Assembly: GCA_021802165.1 (NCBI GenBank)
Contig: JAKAAU010000028.1
Span: 1 to 11,056, forward strand
DNA from: Thermoplasmata archaeon
Lineage (GTDB): Archaea; Thermoplasmatota; Thermoplasmata; Thermoplasmatales; Thermoplasmataceae
Direction of reading: 5' to 3'
Length of the DNA stretch: 11,056 nucleotides
Both the position numbers and the translations under genes were made by a program. Shown here in pieces: positions 3,814-11,056 of this stretch. The notes beneath the pieces are model-generated. The model saw nothing but the letters and a program-made list of their open reading frames with translations, was not told where the DNA came from and ran no database searches. The first letter of the stretch is position 1. Each line of letters starts with the position of its first letter.

Positions 3814-5091
3814 TTATTTCTCTCCCATTTCATTCCTGAACTTCTTCAACAGCTCAGGATCCTTTAATATTTCTTCCAGGACATTTTCCATTAATTTGGA
3901 TTTAAAAGATTCCGGTGCAGCCTCGATCATCTTCTTTGCTATTCCCGGTATTGTCTCGGATTTCTCTATTGTAGCCTGGATCTCCTTCTCCCTGTTCTCA
4001 TACTCTAAGGCTAATTTCTCATCGAATGGCAGCCAGCACCTTCTGCAATACTTTGCATTGGAGTCATTGACTTCATAGCACCTGGGGCACGTTATCGGTC
4101 TATCTTCAATATCCCTGTCCTCTTCCACTTTAAGGCCGTATGCCTTTAGTATTGCATTGTCCTGGTCCCTTCCGGAAACGTGGACATAGACAGAAGTCAT
4201 CCTGGACCCGTGGATCCATCCCATCTGATTTTCCAGTGGCACTTCGTTTAATTTTGTGGCCAGTATTGTTGCCCTGGTATGCCTGAACAGATGCGGGTAT
4301 ATTCTGCGCCCTGGGTCCAGGCCTGCGTTTCTTAAGGCGTGCCTTATGGTCGCATAGACATTCTGGTATTCCATCATCCTTCCCCTGATATGGGTCTCAA
4401 GGTTGCAGAACAGCCAGGCGTTCCTGTCATTCCTGAATGGATGTGCATCAAGCCATGCCCTGAGATATGGTATAGAATTCCCCACTATCCTTACATTCCT
4501 GTATCCCGTTTTTCCTGTGACCTTGATAAGGCAGCCATAGCTGTCAAATTCAAGATCTTTTATTTTCATTGTTAAAATCTCACCAATCCTGCATCCTGAA
4601 TCATAAAGGGTGTAAAGCAATGCCCTGTCCCTGGCATTTGTTGCACTCTCAGCCATCTTCTGGATCTCCCAGGCCTGTATCATCTGATCCGGTTTAATCT
4701 TGGATCCTGGATTTGAATTTATCTTTACATTCCTGAAAAGTTCATCGAACTGGGCCCGTGGAAGTATGTACCTGTAAAATTTCTTTAACATCTTCAGGTA
4801 TGTTGTCTTTGTCCATTCAGAGTACTGCATGGCCTTTCCGTTTTCCATATACCCCTTTTCCAGATGCTCACGTATTTTTCTTAAATCGTTCCTTCCCGGG
4901 GTTGCAAAATTATCGGGGATCCACCTGGCGGCTACCCTTAACCTCTGGATGTAATTCTTCCTTCGAATTTCTGATATGCCTTCCAGTGCCAGGTCGTTTA
5001 CAAAATCCAGTATAATCTTTTTATCCTTATCGGGTATGTCCTCTTTCTCCAGTGCACGGTATTCCTGCGATATATTAGCATCCATAATCAA
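3814..5091 (-). CDS. Tyrosine recombinase (integrase) with C-terminal zinc ribbon
   Basis: This 425-residue protein cuts and rejoins DNA at attachment sites through a covalent 3'-phosphotyrosine. An N-terminal SAM-like core-binding domain (about 20-115) precedes the catalytic domain. All expected active-site residues are visible: Arg168 (GCRIGE), Lys194 (VTGKTG), His267 and Arg270 (HLFRH), His294 (GWIHGS) and the nucleophile Tyr302 (SVYVHV). A zinc ribbon follows (Cys335, Cys338, Cys349, Cys352), then a helical tail. Chromosomal XerA proteins are shorter, near 280 residues, and lack this tail, so this looks like an element-borne integrase. The frame opens with TTG at 5091; an ATG two codons in (5085) would give 423 residues. 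A GGGGGG run (5096-5101) lies 4-5 nt before the TTG and about 10 nt before the ATG, so the start is not settled. Confidence 0.92.
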   Translation of the reverse strand: MIMDANISQEYRALEKEDIPDKDKKIILDFVNDLALEGISEIRRKNYIQRLRVAARWIPDNFATPGRNDLRKIREHLEKGYMENGKAMQYSEWTKTTYLKMLKKFYRYILPRAQFDELFRNVKINSNPGSKIKPDQMIQAWEIQKMAESATNARDRALLYTLYDSGCRIGEILTMKIKDLEFDSYGCLIKVTGKTGYRNVRIVGNSIPYLRAWLDAHPFRNDRNAWLFCNLETHIRGRMMEYQNVYATIRHALRNAGLDPGRRIYPHLFRHTRATILATKLNEVPLENQMGWIHGSRMTSVYVHVSGRDQDNAILKAYGLKVEEDRDIEDRPITCPRCYEVNDSNAKYCRRCWLPFDEKLALEYENREKEIQATIEKSETIPGIAKKMIEAAPESFKSKLMENVLEEILKDPELLKKFRNEMGEK

Positions 5092-5141
5092 TTATCCCCC
5101 CTAACGAATATAATGATTACGGGATTTAAACACTTGTAAAA

Positions 5142-5158
5142 CCTTCCGGCGCGGGCGC
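5142..5158. other. GC-rich patch beside the integrase, possible attachment-site remnant
   Basis: CCTTCCGGCGCGGGCGC stands out in AT-rich intergenic DNA about 50 nt upstream of the integrase start. Integrases of this kind often insert at tRNA 3' ends, which are GC-rich. I could not fold a complete tRNA here and no T-loop (TTCRANY) precedes the patch, so this is a weak candidate only. No matching copy was found elsewhere in the window. Confidence 0.2.
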
Positions 5159-5246
5159 TTTGTCAATTATTTAAATGCAATGTAAAAACAAATAAATTCA
5201 ATTTTATAAAAATTATAGCATGTGTACACAGGCAATTTGTAAAATA

Positions 5247-6152
5247 TTATGACACTACGGTATATATTACTCCTTTTTCACTGTAAAGTCTGTTTTCAGC
5301 CTCGTCAAATACGACACTGTGTATTCCCTCTATCACCTCATCGGTAACCTCAAGACCCCTCCTGGCAGGTAAACAGTGCATAAATATATAGTTTTTATCT
5401 GCGAAATCTACCAGATTTTCATTAACCTGGAAATTCTTGAATGCCTTTTCCTTTTTCTCCTTCTCGCTTTCTTCACCCATGGAAACCCATACATCAGTAT
5501 ATACTATATCTGACGAATCGACTGCGGTTCTGGGGTCCCTTACTATTTCTATCCTGCTTCCGGTTTTTAGGGCTATGTCCTTCGCTCTGTAAAGTATGTC
5601 CGGATCGGGATCGTGGTTTTCCGGACATGCAACTGATATATCCATTCCTGTGATGGCTGCCCCCAGTAGAAGTGAATTTGCCATATTGTTTCCATCACCT
5701 ATGTATGCCATTTTAAGATTTTCAAGCCTGTGCTTCTTCTCCATTATGGTCATAAAATCTGCCACAATCTGCATGGGATGCTCCTTGTTGTCAAGAGCGT
5801 TAAGTACCGGTACAGTAGAATATTTTGCCAGTTCCCTTACATTCCTGTAATCGAATGCACGGTAAGAAATTACATCAAGAAATCTGGACATTACCCTTGC
5901 CGTATCGGCGATAGTCTCTCCGTCACCCAGATGCATATCCTTGGGACTGAGATAAATGGCATGCCCGTTCAGCTGCTCCATTGCAGCCTCAAGGGATATC
6001 CTGGTTCTTGTGCTGGGTTTTTCAAAAATCATCCCAAGTATCTTCTTTTCTGAAAATTTAATGGTTCTATCTTTCTTCAATTTAATTGACAAATCAATTA
6101 TATCTTCCAGATCATTCTGCATATCTGCAACGGAAAGTATGTCTCTCTTCAT
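5247..6152 (-). CDS. argF: Ornithine carbamoyltransferase
   Basis: Transfers the carbamoyl group from carbamoyl phosphate to ornithine, giving citrulline, in cytoplasmic arginine synthesis (the reverse would serve arginine breakdown). The 301 residues match the usual family length. The carbamoyl-phosphate site is FEKPSTRTR (43-51, with STRTR at 47-51) and HPMQ (125-128). Ornithine is bound by D220 and the SMG loop (224-226). HCLPARRG (259-266) carries the catalytic Cys260. The SMG and HCLP motifs favour ornithine over aspartate carbamoyltransferase. The gene starts 24 nt after the trxB stop, with a TTTAAATTTA element about 22 nt before its ATG and no ribosome binding site, so it may have its own leaderless promoter. 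No other arginine genes are nearby. Confidence 0.95.
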   Translation of the reverse strand: MKRDILSVADMQNDLEDIIDLSIKLKKDRTIKFSEKKILGMIFEKPSTRTRISLEAAMEQLNGHAIYLSPKDMHLGDGETIADTARVMSRFLDVISYRAFDYRNVRELAKYSTVPVLNALDNKEHPMQIVADFMTIMEKKHRLENLKMAYIGDGNNMANSLLLGAAITGMDISVACPENHDPDPDILYRAKDIALKTGSRIEIVRDPRTAVDSSDIVYTDVWVSMGEESEKEKKEKAFKNFQVNENLVDFADKNYIFMHCLPARRGLEVTDEVIEGIHSVVFDEAENRLYSEKGVIYTVVS

Positions 6153-6176
6153 AGGTTCGATAGAAAAAGAATAAAT

Positions 6177-7142
6177 TTAAAACTTTTTATTTATTATATC
6201 AGTATAAAGAGTTATTGCAGCTTTGCTCCCGTCACCTACTGCAGTGGCTATCTGCTCTTCGCTGCCTGATAATACATCACCCGCTGCATATATTCCCGGT
6301 ATATTTGTCCTTCCCTTTTCATCACCAATTATGAATCCGTGGTTGTCCAGTTTCACACCTATGTTCTTAAGGAAAGATGTCTGGGGTATAACACCGATAT
6401 AAACAAAAATTCCATCCAGTTTAATGGTTTTCTCCTCACCTGTTGTTAGATCCTTGTACTTTAATCCAGTGAGTTTCTTTCCATCTCCAACAAACTCCTC
6501 GGTTTCAGCGTTAAGTATGAACGGGATCTTTTTCTCGTCAATGGATTTTACATAGGCATCCTCACATTTTTTAATTTTAGAGTGGGCTATAATAGCAACA
6601 CTTTTGGCTATGCCGTCAAGGTAAAGGGCAGATATGGCACCTGAATTGCCTCCACCTATTACAGCAACATCCTTATCCTTGAATAAATATCCATCGCATG
6701 TTGAACAGTATGATATGCCTTTACCATAGTATTCATCTTCACCCTTTACGTTCATTTTCCTGTGGGTTGTCCCGGTTGTAACTATAACAGCCCTTGCAGT
6801 GAAGTCGGAGCGGTTTGTTATAATCCTGAATTTATCTCCATCCTTTTTTATATCACGAACATCTATTTCCGTAATTATTTTTCCATACTGCGCATAGTGT
6901 TTCCTGAAATCCTCGGCCAGATCGGCACCGTTTATTGCCTTGTATCCAAGATAGTTCTCAACAAGCGGGGATACCGCTGTATTTCCACCAGGGACCGCTT
7001 CACGTTCAAGAATGGCAACGCTCATTCCGGATCTTTTAATATATACCCCGGCAGAATAGCCGGCGGCACCTGCCCCTATTATAATTACATCGTAATCAGT
7101 CTCATAATCCCTTTCGGTAGAACTAACATTAAACTGCATCAT
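6177..7142 (-). CDS. trxB: Thioredoxin reductase (FAD, CxxC), NADPH motif missing
   Basis: A 321-residue flavoprotein of the low-molecular-weight thioredoxin reductase type, which passes electrons through FAD and a disulfide to thioredoxin. Visible parts are the FAD-binding GAGAAG (23-28), an FAD-binding ATG-like TTGTT (122-126), the redox pair CSTC (Cys146, Cys149) followed by DG, the second dinucleotide fold GGGNSG (163-168), and AAGDV (286-290). Where NADPH-dependent enzymes carry an HRRxxxR phosphate-binding motif, this one has HSKIKKCED (187-195). The Thermoplasma acidophilum enzyme has a similar change and was reported not to use NADPH, so the electron donor here may also differ. Start: two ATGs in a row; GGTGAC (7153-7148) lies 5 nt before the first. 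The upstream AT tract holds its promoter. Confidence 0.93.
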   Translation of the reverse strand: MMQFNVSSTERDYETDYDVIIIGAGAAGYSAGVYIKRSGMSVAILEREAVPGGNTAVSPLVENYLGYKAINGADLAEDFRKHYAQYGKIITEIDVRDIKKDGDKFRIITNRSDFTARAVIVTTGTTHRKMNVKGEDEYYGKGISYCSTCDGYLFKDKDVAVIGGGNSGAISALYLDGIAKSVAIIAHSKIKKCEDAYVKSIDEKKIPFILNAETEEFVGDGKKLTGLKYKDLTTGEEKTIKLDGIFVYIGVIPQTSFLKNIGVKLDNHGFIIGDEKGRTNIPGIYAAGDVLSGSEEQIATAVGDGSKAAITLYTDIINKKF

Positions 7143-7147
7143 TATAT

Positions 7148-7153
7148 GTCACC
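7148..7153 (-). promoter_or_regulatory. Ribosome binding site of trxB
   Basis: GGTGAC lies 5 nt before the first of two adjacent ATGs at 7142, which supports that start. The TATA-like TTTTTTATAAAG at about 7183-7194 leaves a leader long enough to include it, so trxB is an exception to the leaderless pattern of its neighbours. Confidence 0.5.
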
Positions 7154-7190
7154 GTTAAAACATTGTTAAATAATATTTATACTTTATAAA

Positions 7191-7209
7191 AAATAGAGAA
7201 ATAAAAAAA
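7191..7209 (-). terminator. Oligo-T terminator of thsA
   Basis: Directly after the thermosome stop codon the minus strand reads T7, then ATTTCTCTA, then a second T run. Archaeal intrinsic terminators are runs of T without a needed hairpin. The second T run merges into the trxB TATA region, so the end of one unit and the start of the next share this tract. Confidence 0.45.
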
Positions 7210-8859
7210 TCAGTATCCGCCCATTCCACCGGGCATGCCGCCACCCATGCCTCCTGGCATGCCGCCGGCTCCCCCTGCTGGTGCAGATGATTTCTTGCTT
7301 GCAATGACATCGTCTATTCTGAGTATCATTGTAGCAACTTCCACAGCGCTTTCAATGGCATGGGTTTTAACACGGAATGTATCAAAGACACCTGCTTTGA
7401 GCATATCGCTGATTTTATTTGCATCCATATCCACACCGAAGTTTTTGTTTCCCTTCTCGTGCTCTGATTTCAGTGATATAAGTGTGTTGATAGGGTCCAT
7501 ACCAGCATTTTCTGCAAGAGTTCTGGGTATGATTTCAAGTGCCTTGGCAAATGCTTCTATGGATAGCTGTTCCCTGCCACCAACACTGTTGGAATATGAT
7601 CTCAGTTTCATTGCAAGTTCAGCCTCGGTTGCGCCCCCGCCTGGAAGGTATCTTCCATCTTCCTTGGTTATTGCAACAACCCTGATTGCATCGTTTAGTG
7701 CTCTCTCTATTTCATCAACAACGTGCTCTGTTCCTCCTCTGATAAGTATATCTACAGCCTTGGGATTTTCGCATCCAGTGACAAAGGTCATCCTGTCATC
7801 GCCGATTTTTCTCTCTTCTACAGTTTCAGCCTTTCCCATTGTCTCATTGGAGATATCATCCAGGTCTGTTACCATCTTTGCGCCTGTTGCTTTTGCCAGC
7901 TTTTCCATATCACTCTGTTTAACTCTCCTTACAGCATATATTCCGTATTTTGCAAGGTAATACTGAACTGTGTCATCTATACCCTTCTGGCACAGAACAA
8001 CGTTTGCTCCTGATTTGTGTATTTTTTCAGCCATTTCCTTGAGGGTGTCACTTTCCTGGTCAAGGAAATCCTGTATCTTTGAGGGATCCGTTATCTGGAC
8101 CTTTGCATCTATTTCTGTTTTCTTGATTTCCAGTGCAGAATTTATTAATGCTATCTTTGCATTCTTTACAACAGAAGGCATCTTTGAATGGACTTTTTCC
8201 TTATCTATTATAAGCCCGCTTATGAATTTTGTATCAGCTGCACTTCCACCGCTCTTTTTATCAACCTTTATATTTGCAGTGTCAACAACAATTTTTTTGC
8301 CATCTGTCTCTGAGACTGCGTTTATAGCATTAACTACAAGGTCAGCAAGAAATTCGGCGCTGACACCGGTGTTTTTTCCAGAAAGTGCAGTAATTGCAAT
8401 CTTTTTCAATATTTCATCATTATTGGCATTTACAGACATTGCTATAAGCTGTCTTCTTGATTCCTCTGCTCCGAGGTGGTACCCATCTGCTATAATAGTG
8501 GAATGAACTCCCTGATCAAGCAACGCCTCAGCCTGCTTAAGCAGCTCTCCTGCGAGAACCACAACTGTTGTTGTACCGTCACCTACAGCAGTATCCTGTG
8601 ATTTGGATGCTTCAACAATCATTTTTGCAGTGGGATGATCTACATCCATTTCCTTAAGAATGGTTGCACCGTCATTGGATATAATTATATCACCGATAGA
8701 ATCAACCATCATCTTATCCATGCCCTTTGGACCCAGGGTTGTCCTTACAGCATCTGCAATAGCCTTGGCGGCTTCAATGTTGTTCTTCTGGGCATTCTTT
8801 CCCTGCTGCCTTTCTGTACCTTCCTTTAATATTAATATTGGGGTTTGACCTGACATCAT
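7210..8859 (-). CDS. thsA: Thermosome subunit (group II chaperonin), alpha type
   Basis: ATP-driven cytoplasmic chaperonin subunit that assembles into a double-ring folding chamber. The 549 residues match the family. Motifs: [10 protein letters not shown] (41-50) and [10 protein letters not shown] (62-71) of the nucleotide site, GDGTTT (93-98) with Asp94, GGG (407-409), and Asp390 (ALNDAIRVV) for hydrolysis. The apical domain lies at about 215-370. The last 25 residues are a Gly-Met tail (GGM/PGGM repeats ending GGY), typical of thermosomes. The N-terminus ([15 protein letters not shown]) is very close to the Thermoplasma acidophilum alpha subunit from memory, hence thsA. A partner beta subunit is not in the window. 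A TTTATATT element (8887-8894) lies about 32 nt before the first of two adjacent ATGs, giving a very short leader. Confidence 0.97.
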   Translation of the reverse strand: MMSGQTPILILKEGTERQQGKNAQKNNIEAAKAIADAVRTTLGPKGMDKMMVDSIGDIIISNDGATILKEMDVDHPTAKMIVEASKSQDTAVGDGTTTVVVLAGELLKQAEALLDQGVHSTIIADGYHLGAEESRRQLIAMSVNANNDEILKKIAITALSGKNTGVSAEFLADLVVNAINAVSETDGKKIVVDTANIKVDKKSGGSAADTKFISGLIIDKEKVHSKMPSVVKNAKIALINSALEIKKTEIDAKVQITDPSKIQDFLDQESDTLKEMAEKIHKSGANVVLCQKGIDDTVQYYLAKYGIYAVRRVKQSDMEKLAKATGAKMVTDLDDISNETMGKAETVEERKIGDDRMTFVTGCENPKAVDILIRGGTEHVVDEIERALNDAIRVVAITKEDGRYLPGGGATEAELAMKLRSYSNSVGGREQLSIEAFAKALEIIPRTLAENAGMDPINTLISLKSEHEKGNKNFGVDMDANKISDMLKAGVFDTFRVKTHAIESAVEVATMILRIDDVIASKKSSAPAGGAGGMPGGMGGGMPGGMGGY

Positions 8860-8886
8860 AACAATCGATTCATAAATATGTTCTTC

Positions 8887-8911
8887 AATATAAATTTTTC
8901 TAAAATTAGAA
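8887..8911 (-). promoter_or_regulatory. Promoter region of thsA with an inverted repeat
   Basis: TTTATATT (8894-8887, minus strand) is placed as a TATA box. Just upstream is the near-palindrome TTCTAA-AA-TTAGAA (8898-8911), at the position of the BRE and activator sites. Chaperonin genes in archaea are often heat-induced, so a regulator site here is plausible, but no known heat-shock motif is recognised. Confidence 0.35.
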
Positions 8912-8938
8912 TATTAAAATTAAATGATTAAAATAATT

Positions 8939-10492
8939 TTAATTTGACCTATCTGAAAAGGCCTTTTTCTTTGTTTCCTTTCTTACCTCCGCAGGAAGAC
9001 GACCAAGACGGTAATCTCCAGTATCAATGTATTTTATAAGACCAGCAAGTACGGGATGTACCCCCTTTATTTCGTTGTAAATGTCAAATGCCACCCTCCT
9101 GAGATCCGGATGCACCTGAGGATTTGAACGGAGTTCTATGAAATATGCAAGCTCATTTAGATTTGCGGTGAAAACCACTGGATATCTGAAAGCGTATGGG
9201 ACCACATACTGTGCCAGCTTTAATCCATATTTTTTCTGCAGTTCATTATGCATATCCCGTGCCTGATCCATTAACTCCATAAATCTCTTCCTTAGTTCCG
9301 GAATTTTACTTAAATTTTCAGGTATATCATAACCGTAATCCGTAGTCAAGGGCTTTCTTAAAATTGAAAAAAAACGGTGCCGCTGGAATTCCCGGAATGC
9401 ACCGTAATTCATATTTACTTCAAATGTATAGTTAATTGACTCGAATGCCCGTCCTATCTTGTGCCTCCGATTCTCCCTGATAGAAATGAGTTCCTTTATA
9501 AGAGAAGTCTCCTCCTCAGGAGTAAGAGAAATACTTTCATACACTCCAGTATTCTGGTAAATTAACATTTTTACCGCCATATCCATTGCCTGCTTCTCTT
9601 CCATGTAGTTTATCAGCTTAACACTTCCTGGCTTAACCTCACTATTTACAATATTTGTGCCAATAGAATCTCTGGCATTGATATAACTAACCTGATCCTT
9701 ACCGTGTGATGTTACAGCATCATCAATGAGCTCGGGAAGTTCTGGCTCCAATTCCCGGTAAATCATTTCAGCGTATTTCCTGCTTTCGGGTGTATCATAT
9801 GCATTAAGTTTTTCAATAAGGGAAATAAATGCTCTTCCGTTGCCAGATAATCCCATATTCGTAAGGGTTGATGCTGGTAAAAGTGATCTTATCTCATCAA
9901 GCACCGCAGAACGCAGAGATGACCTGTATGACTTTTTAAGTATTTCATCATCTACTGACTTTAAATTATTATAATTATAGTTTCTACCGCCTATCTCAAA
10001 CATAAAGCTTTCCGGTGGATTTGCCCCTTCAAGATACTTCATTAGTTCCGGATAGGAACAAGAATAAAAATCAAAAAGATCGGTACATACTTCATTGTAT
10101 TCATCCTGGAGACCAGGGATACCTGCATCGGCCCCCTTTAAAAATAGATAGCCCCCATTTACCTTCTTGTTGTATTTTACATACCTTGAAGATTTTTCCA
10201 GATATGATAATCCTATCCTGGGCTCTTCCATGACCTTGGAAAGAACATTTGAAATATTCTGAATGCCAAGCTGCGCCGTTGTAAGTTCAGCCACAGATTC
10301 ATCACCATAATCAAGAAATATTCTTTTATAGAAGTTACTAGCTTTTTCAGGATTGTTTTTGAATTCTTTTTCATAAACATCTCTTATATCGAGATTTAGT
10401 GTTCTGCTATACCTGGACATCAAGGCACCCCTGTCTATCATATCTGTTTTTATGAGGAAAACGTCCCTGTCTGTATTGGAAAAATCTGCCAT
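8939..10492 (-). CDS. Two-module ThyX-like protein (FAD-dependent thymidylate synthase superfamily)
   Basis: The 517-residue protein is about twice the length of ThyX, the flavin-dependent thymidylate synthase (about 220-250 residues). It reads as two ThyX-like modules. Module 1 (about 50-260) has LEKSSRYV (98-105), resembling the substrate-binding NEQSLRYV of ThyX, and a RSLLPASTLTNM segment near 202-213, but no RHR. Module 2 (about 345-485) has FQRHRFFS (369-376), matching the start of the RHR-x7-S signature, and LAQYVVPYAFRYPVVFTANL (425-444) followed by LR and a conserved HPDLRR helix, but no clear S-x-RY. Thus the signature appears split between halves. It could be a thymidylate synthase, another flavoenzyme, or a non-catalytic relative. 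It has its own TATA box and is divergent from the epimerase-like gene. Confidence 0.75.
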   Translation of the reverse strand: MADFSNTDRDVFLIKTDMIDRGALMSRYSRTLNLDIRDVYEKEFKNNPEKASNFYKRIFLDYGDESVAELTTAQLGIQNISNVLSKVMEEPRIGLSYLEKSSRYVKYNKKVNGGYLFLKGADAGIPGLQDEYNEVCTDLFDFYSCSYPELMKYLEGANPPESFMFEIGGRNYNYNNLKSVDDEILKKSYRSSLRSAVLDEIRSLLPASTLTNMGLSGNGRAFISLIEKLNAYDTPESRKYAEMIYRELEPELPELIDDAVTSHGKDQVSYINARDSIGTNIVNSEVKPGSVKLINYMEEKQAMDMAVKMLIYQNTGVYESISLTPEEETSLIKELISIRENRRHKIGRAFESINYTFEVNMNYGAFREFQRHRFFSILRKPLTTDYGYDIPENLSKIPELRKRFMELMDQARDMHNELQKKYGLKLAQYVVPYAFRYPVVFTANLNELAYFIELRSNPQVHPDLRRVAFDIYNEIKGVHPVLAGLIKYIDTGDYRLGRLPAEVRKETKKKAFSDRSN

Positions 10493-10514
10493 GATGATAG
10501 TAAGTGTTTAATGA

Positions 10515-10525
10515 ATAAAAATATA
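10515..10525 (-). promoter_or_regulatory. TATA box of the ThyX-like gene
   Basis: CTATATTTTTA on the minus strand is centred about 28 nt before the ATG at 10492, with no ribosome binding site between. It shares a 107-nt divergent intergenic region with the promoter of the epimerase-like gene; a near-palindrome AGTAGTGTACTGCT (10548-10561) lies between the two promoters and could be a shared regulator site. Confidence 0.45.
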
Positions 10526-10571
10526 GCGATGGCTTTGTGTCATATTTAGTAGTGTACTGCTTTGTAGAAGA

Positions 10572-10581
10572 TTTTTATATA
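10572..10581 (+). promoter_or_regulatory. TATA box of the epimerase-like gene
   Basis: TTTTTATATA is centred about 23 nt before the ATG at 10600, the leaderless distance, and there is no ribosome binding site. The sequence is a good archaeal TATA element. Confidence 0.55.
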
Positions 10582-10599
10582 CATAGTCTATACAGTACC

Positions 10600-11056
10600 A
10601 TGAAATTGATAGTTCTGGGAGGATCAGGATTCGTTGGTAGCAACATCCTGAAGCAGATGGATGCCGAAGAAAAGGCTTATTTTTCAAGGAATAATTCAGA
10701 GGAACTGGACAACCTTGGTATAAAATACATCAAGGGGGATATCAGGGAATATGATGATGTGAAAAATGCTATTGAAAATTATGATGTTATTGTTCATGCT
10801 ATTGATGTCCTTGTGGAAAAGGAAGAGACCCATGAGGATTTATCGCTGAAGGGCATGAAAAATATAGTCCAGGCCATGCAGGAATTGAGGGGAGACAGGA
10901 AACTCATTTACTTCTCTGCCATAAATGCCGATAAGGGAAAGACCGACTATTTCAGATACAAGAGACTTGCAGAGGACAATGCAAGCATGATTAAAACATC
11001 ACTTATAATAAGGCCATCCACAATGTTCGGACCCGGTGATAAATTTACCAAAATGC
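10600..11056 (+). CDS. NAD(P)-binding NDUFA9/epimerase-like protein (partial, 3' end missing)
   Basis: The first 152 codons of a short-chain dehydrogenase-type protein of the atypical/extended class. The N-terminal Rossmann loop is GGSGFVG (7-13), followed by GDIRE (46-50) near the adenine-binding acidic residue, and an IVHAIDV strand (64-70). A Y-x-x-x-K pair is present (Tyr117, Lys121 in DYFRYKRLAE), and RPSTMFGPGDKF (138-149) closely matches the conserved stretch of the NDUFA9-like complex I associated proteins and NAD-dependent epimerases. The substrate cannot be told from this part; candidates are a quinone- or lipid-linked reductase or a sugar epimerase. It has its own TATA box at leaderless distance. 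Confidence 0.85.
   Translation, partial: MKLIVLGGSGFVGSNILKQMDAEEKAYFSRNNSEELDNLGIKYIKGDIREYDDVKNAIENYDVIVHAIDVLVEKEETHEDLSLKGMKNIVQAMQELRGDRKLIYFSAINADKGKTDYFRYKRLAEDNASMIKTSLIIRPSTMFGPGDKFTKM

Noticed and set aside
5100..5165. Possible tRNA gene around the GC-rich patch
   Set aside because: No T-loop consensus, no matching 5' acceptor strand and no anticodon arm could be found on either strand.
5221..5230. 10-bp palindrome TGTGTACACA downstream of argF
   Set aside because: Single copy, no promoter next to it, and 10-bp palindromes arise by chance; no function can be argued.
7235..8506. Long plus-strand frames (7235-7960 and 7970-8506) opposite thsA
   Set aside because: Shadow frames of a well-conserved chaperonin gene; their Pro/Ser/Ile-rich translations reflect the codon bias of the real strand.

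Overview
The window looks like chromosome of an acidophilic archaeon of the Thermoplasmatales, probably close to Ferroplasma or Acidiplasma. The reasons are an alpha-type thermosome and a thioredoxin reductase that read very close to the Thermoplasma acidophilum proteins as I remember them, AT-rich DNA, and TATA boxes about 22-30 nt upstream of many start codons, which is the pattern of leaderless transcripts. The genus is inference.

Left part (1-1980): the first few codons of a minus-strand gene, then a very AT-rich module with a ribbon-helix-helix (RHH) protein (264-521, +) and a GNAT-type acetyltransferase (548-1096, -) pointing at each other. Two diverged direct repeats (about 33-132 and 1423-1530) bracket the module. 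The stretch 1097-1982 has no convincing gene but carries a short direct repeat, several hairpins and a palindrome cluster.

Middle part (about 1983-5091): a compact integrated-element-like cluster. On the minus strand, a two-motif RHH protein is followed by two overlapping tiny genes, a 54-aa two-helix membrane protein and a 33-aa basic peptide. On the plus strand, two tandem paralogous small genes (57 and 54 aa) each have a near-identical copy of the same promoter; the second is coupled through an ATGA overlap to a 92-aa three-helix membrane protein. A 425-aa tyrosine recombinase with a C-terminal zinc ribbon closes the cluster. Four of these small genes are under 60 codons and are easily missed. 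A 550-nt gap (2559-3108) between the two cassettes holds C-rich/ATCGAT repeats and hairpins and may be a control or origin region.

Right part (5247-11056): ordinary chromosome. It holds argF (ornithine carbamoyltransferase), trxB (thioredoxin reductase without the usual NADPH-phosphate motif), thsA (thermosome), a 517-aa protein that looks like two ThyX modules in one chain, and, divergently, the start of an NAD(P)-binding NDUFA9/epimerase-like gene that runs off the window. These genes mostly have their own promoters and do not form an obvious operon.

The most novel-looking material is the middle cluster: small regulators and small membrane proteins arranged in two translationally coupled cassettes beside an integrase. 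No known system is recognised in it.
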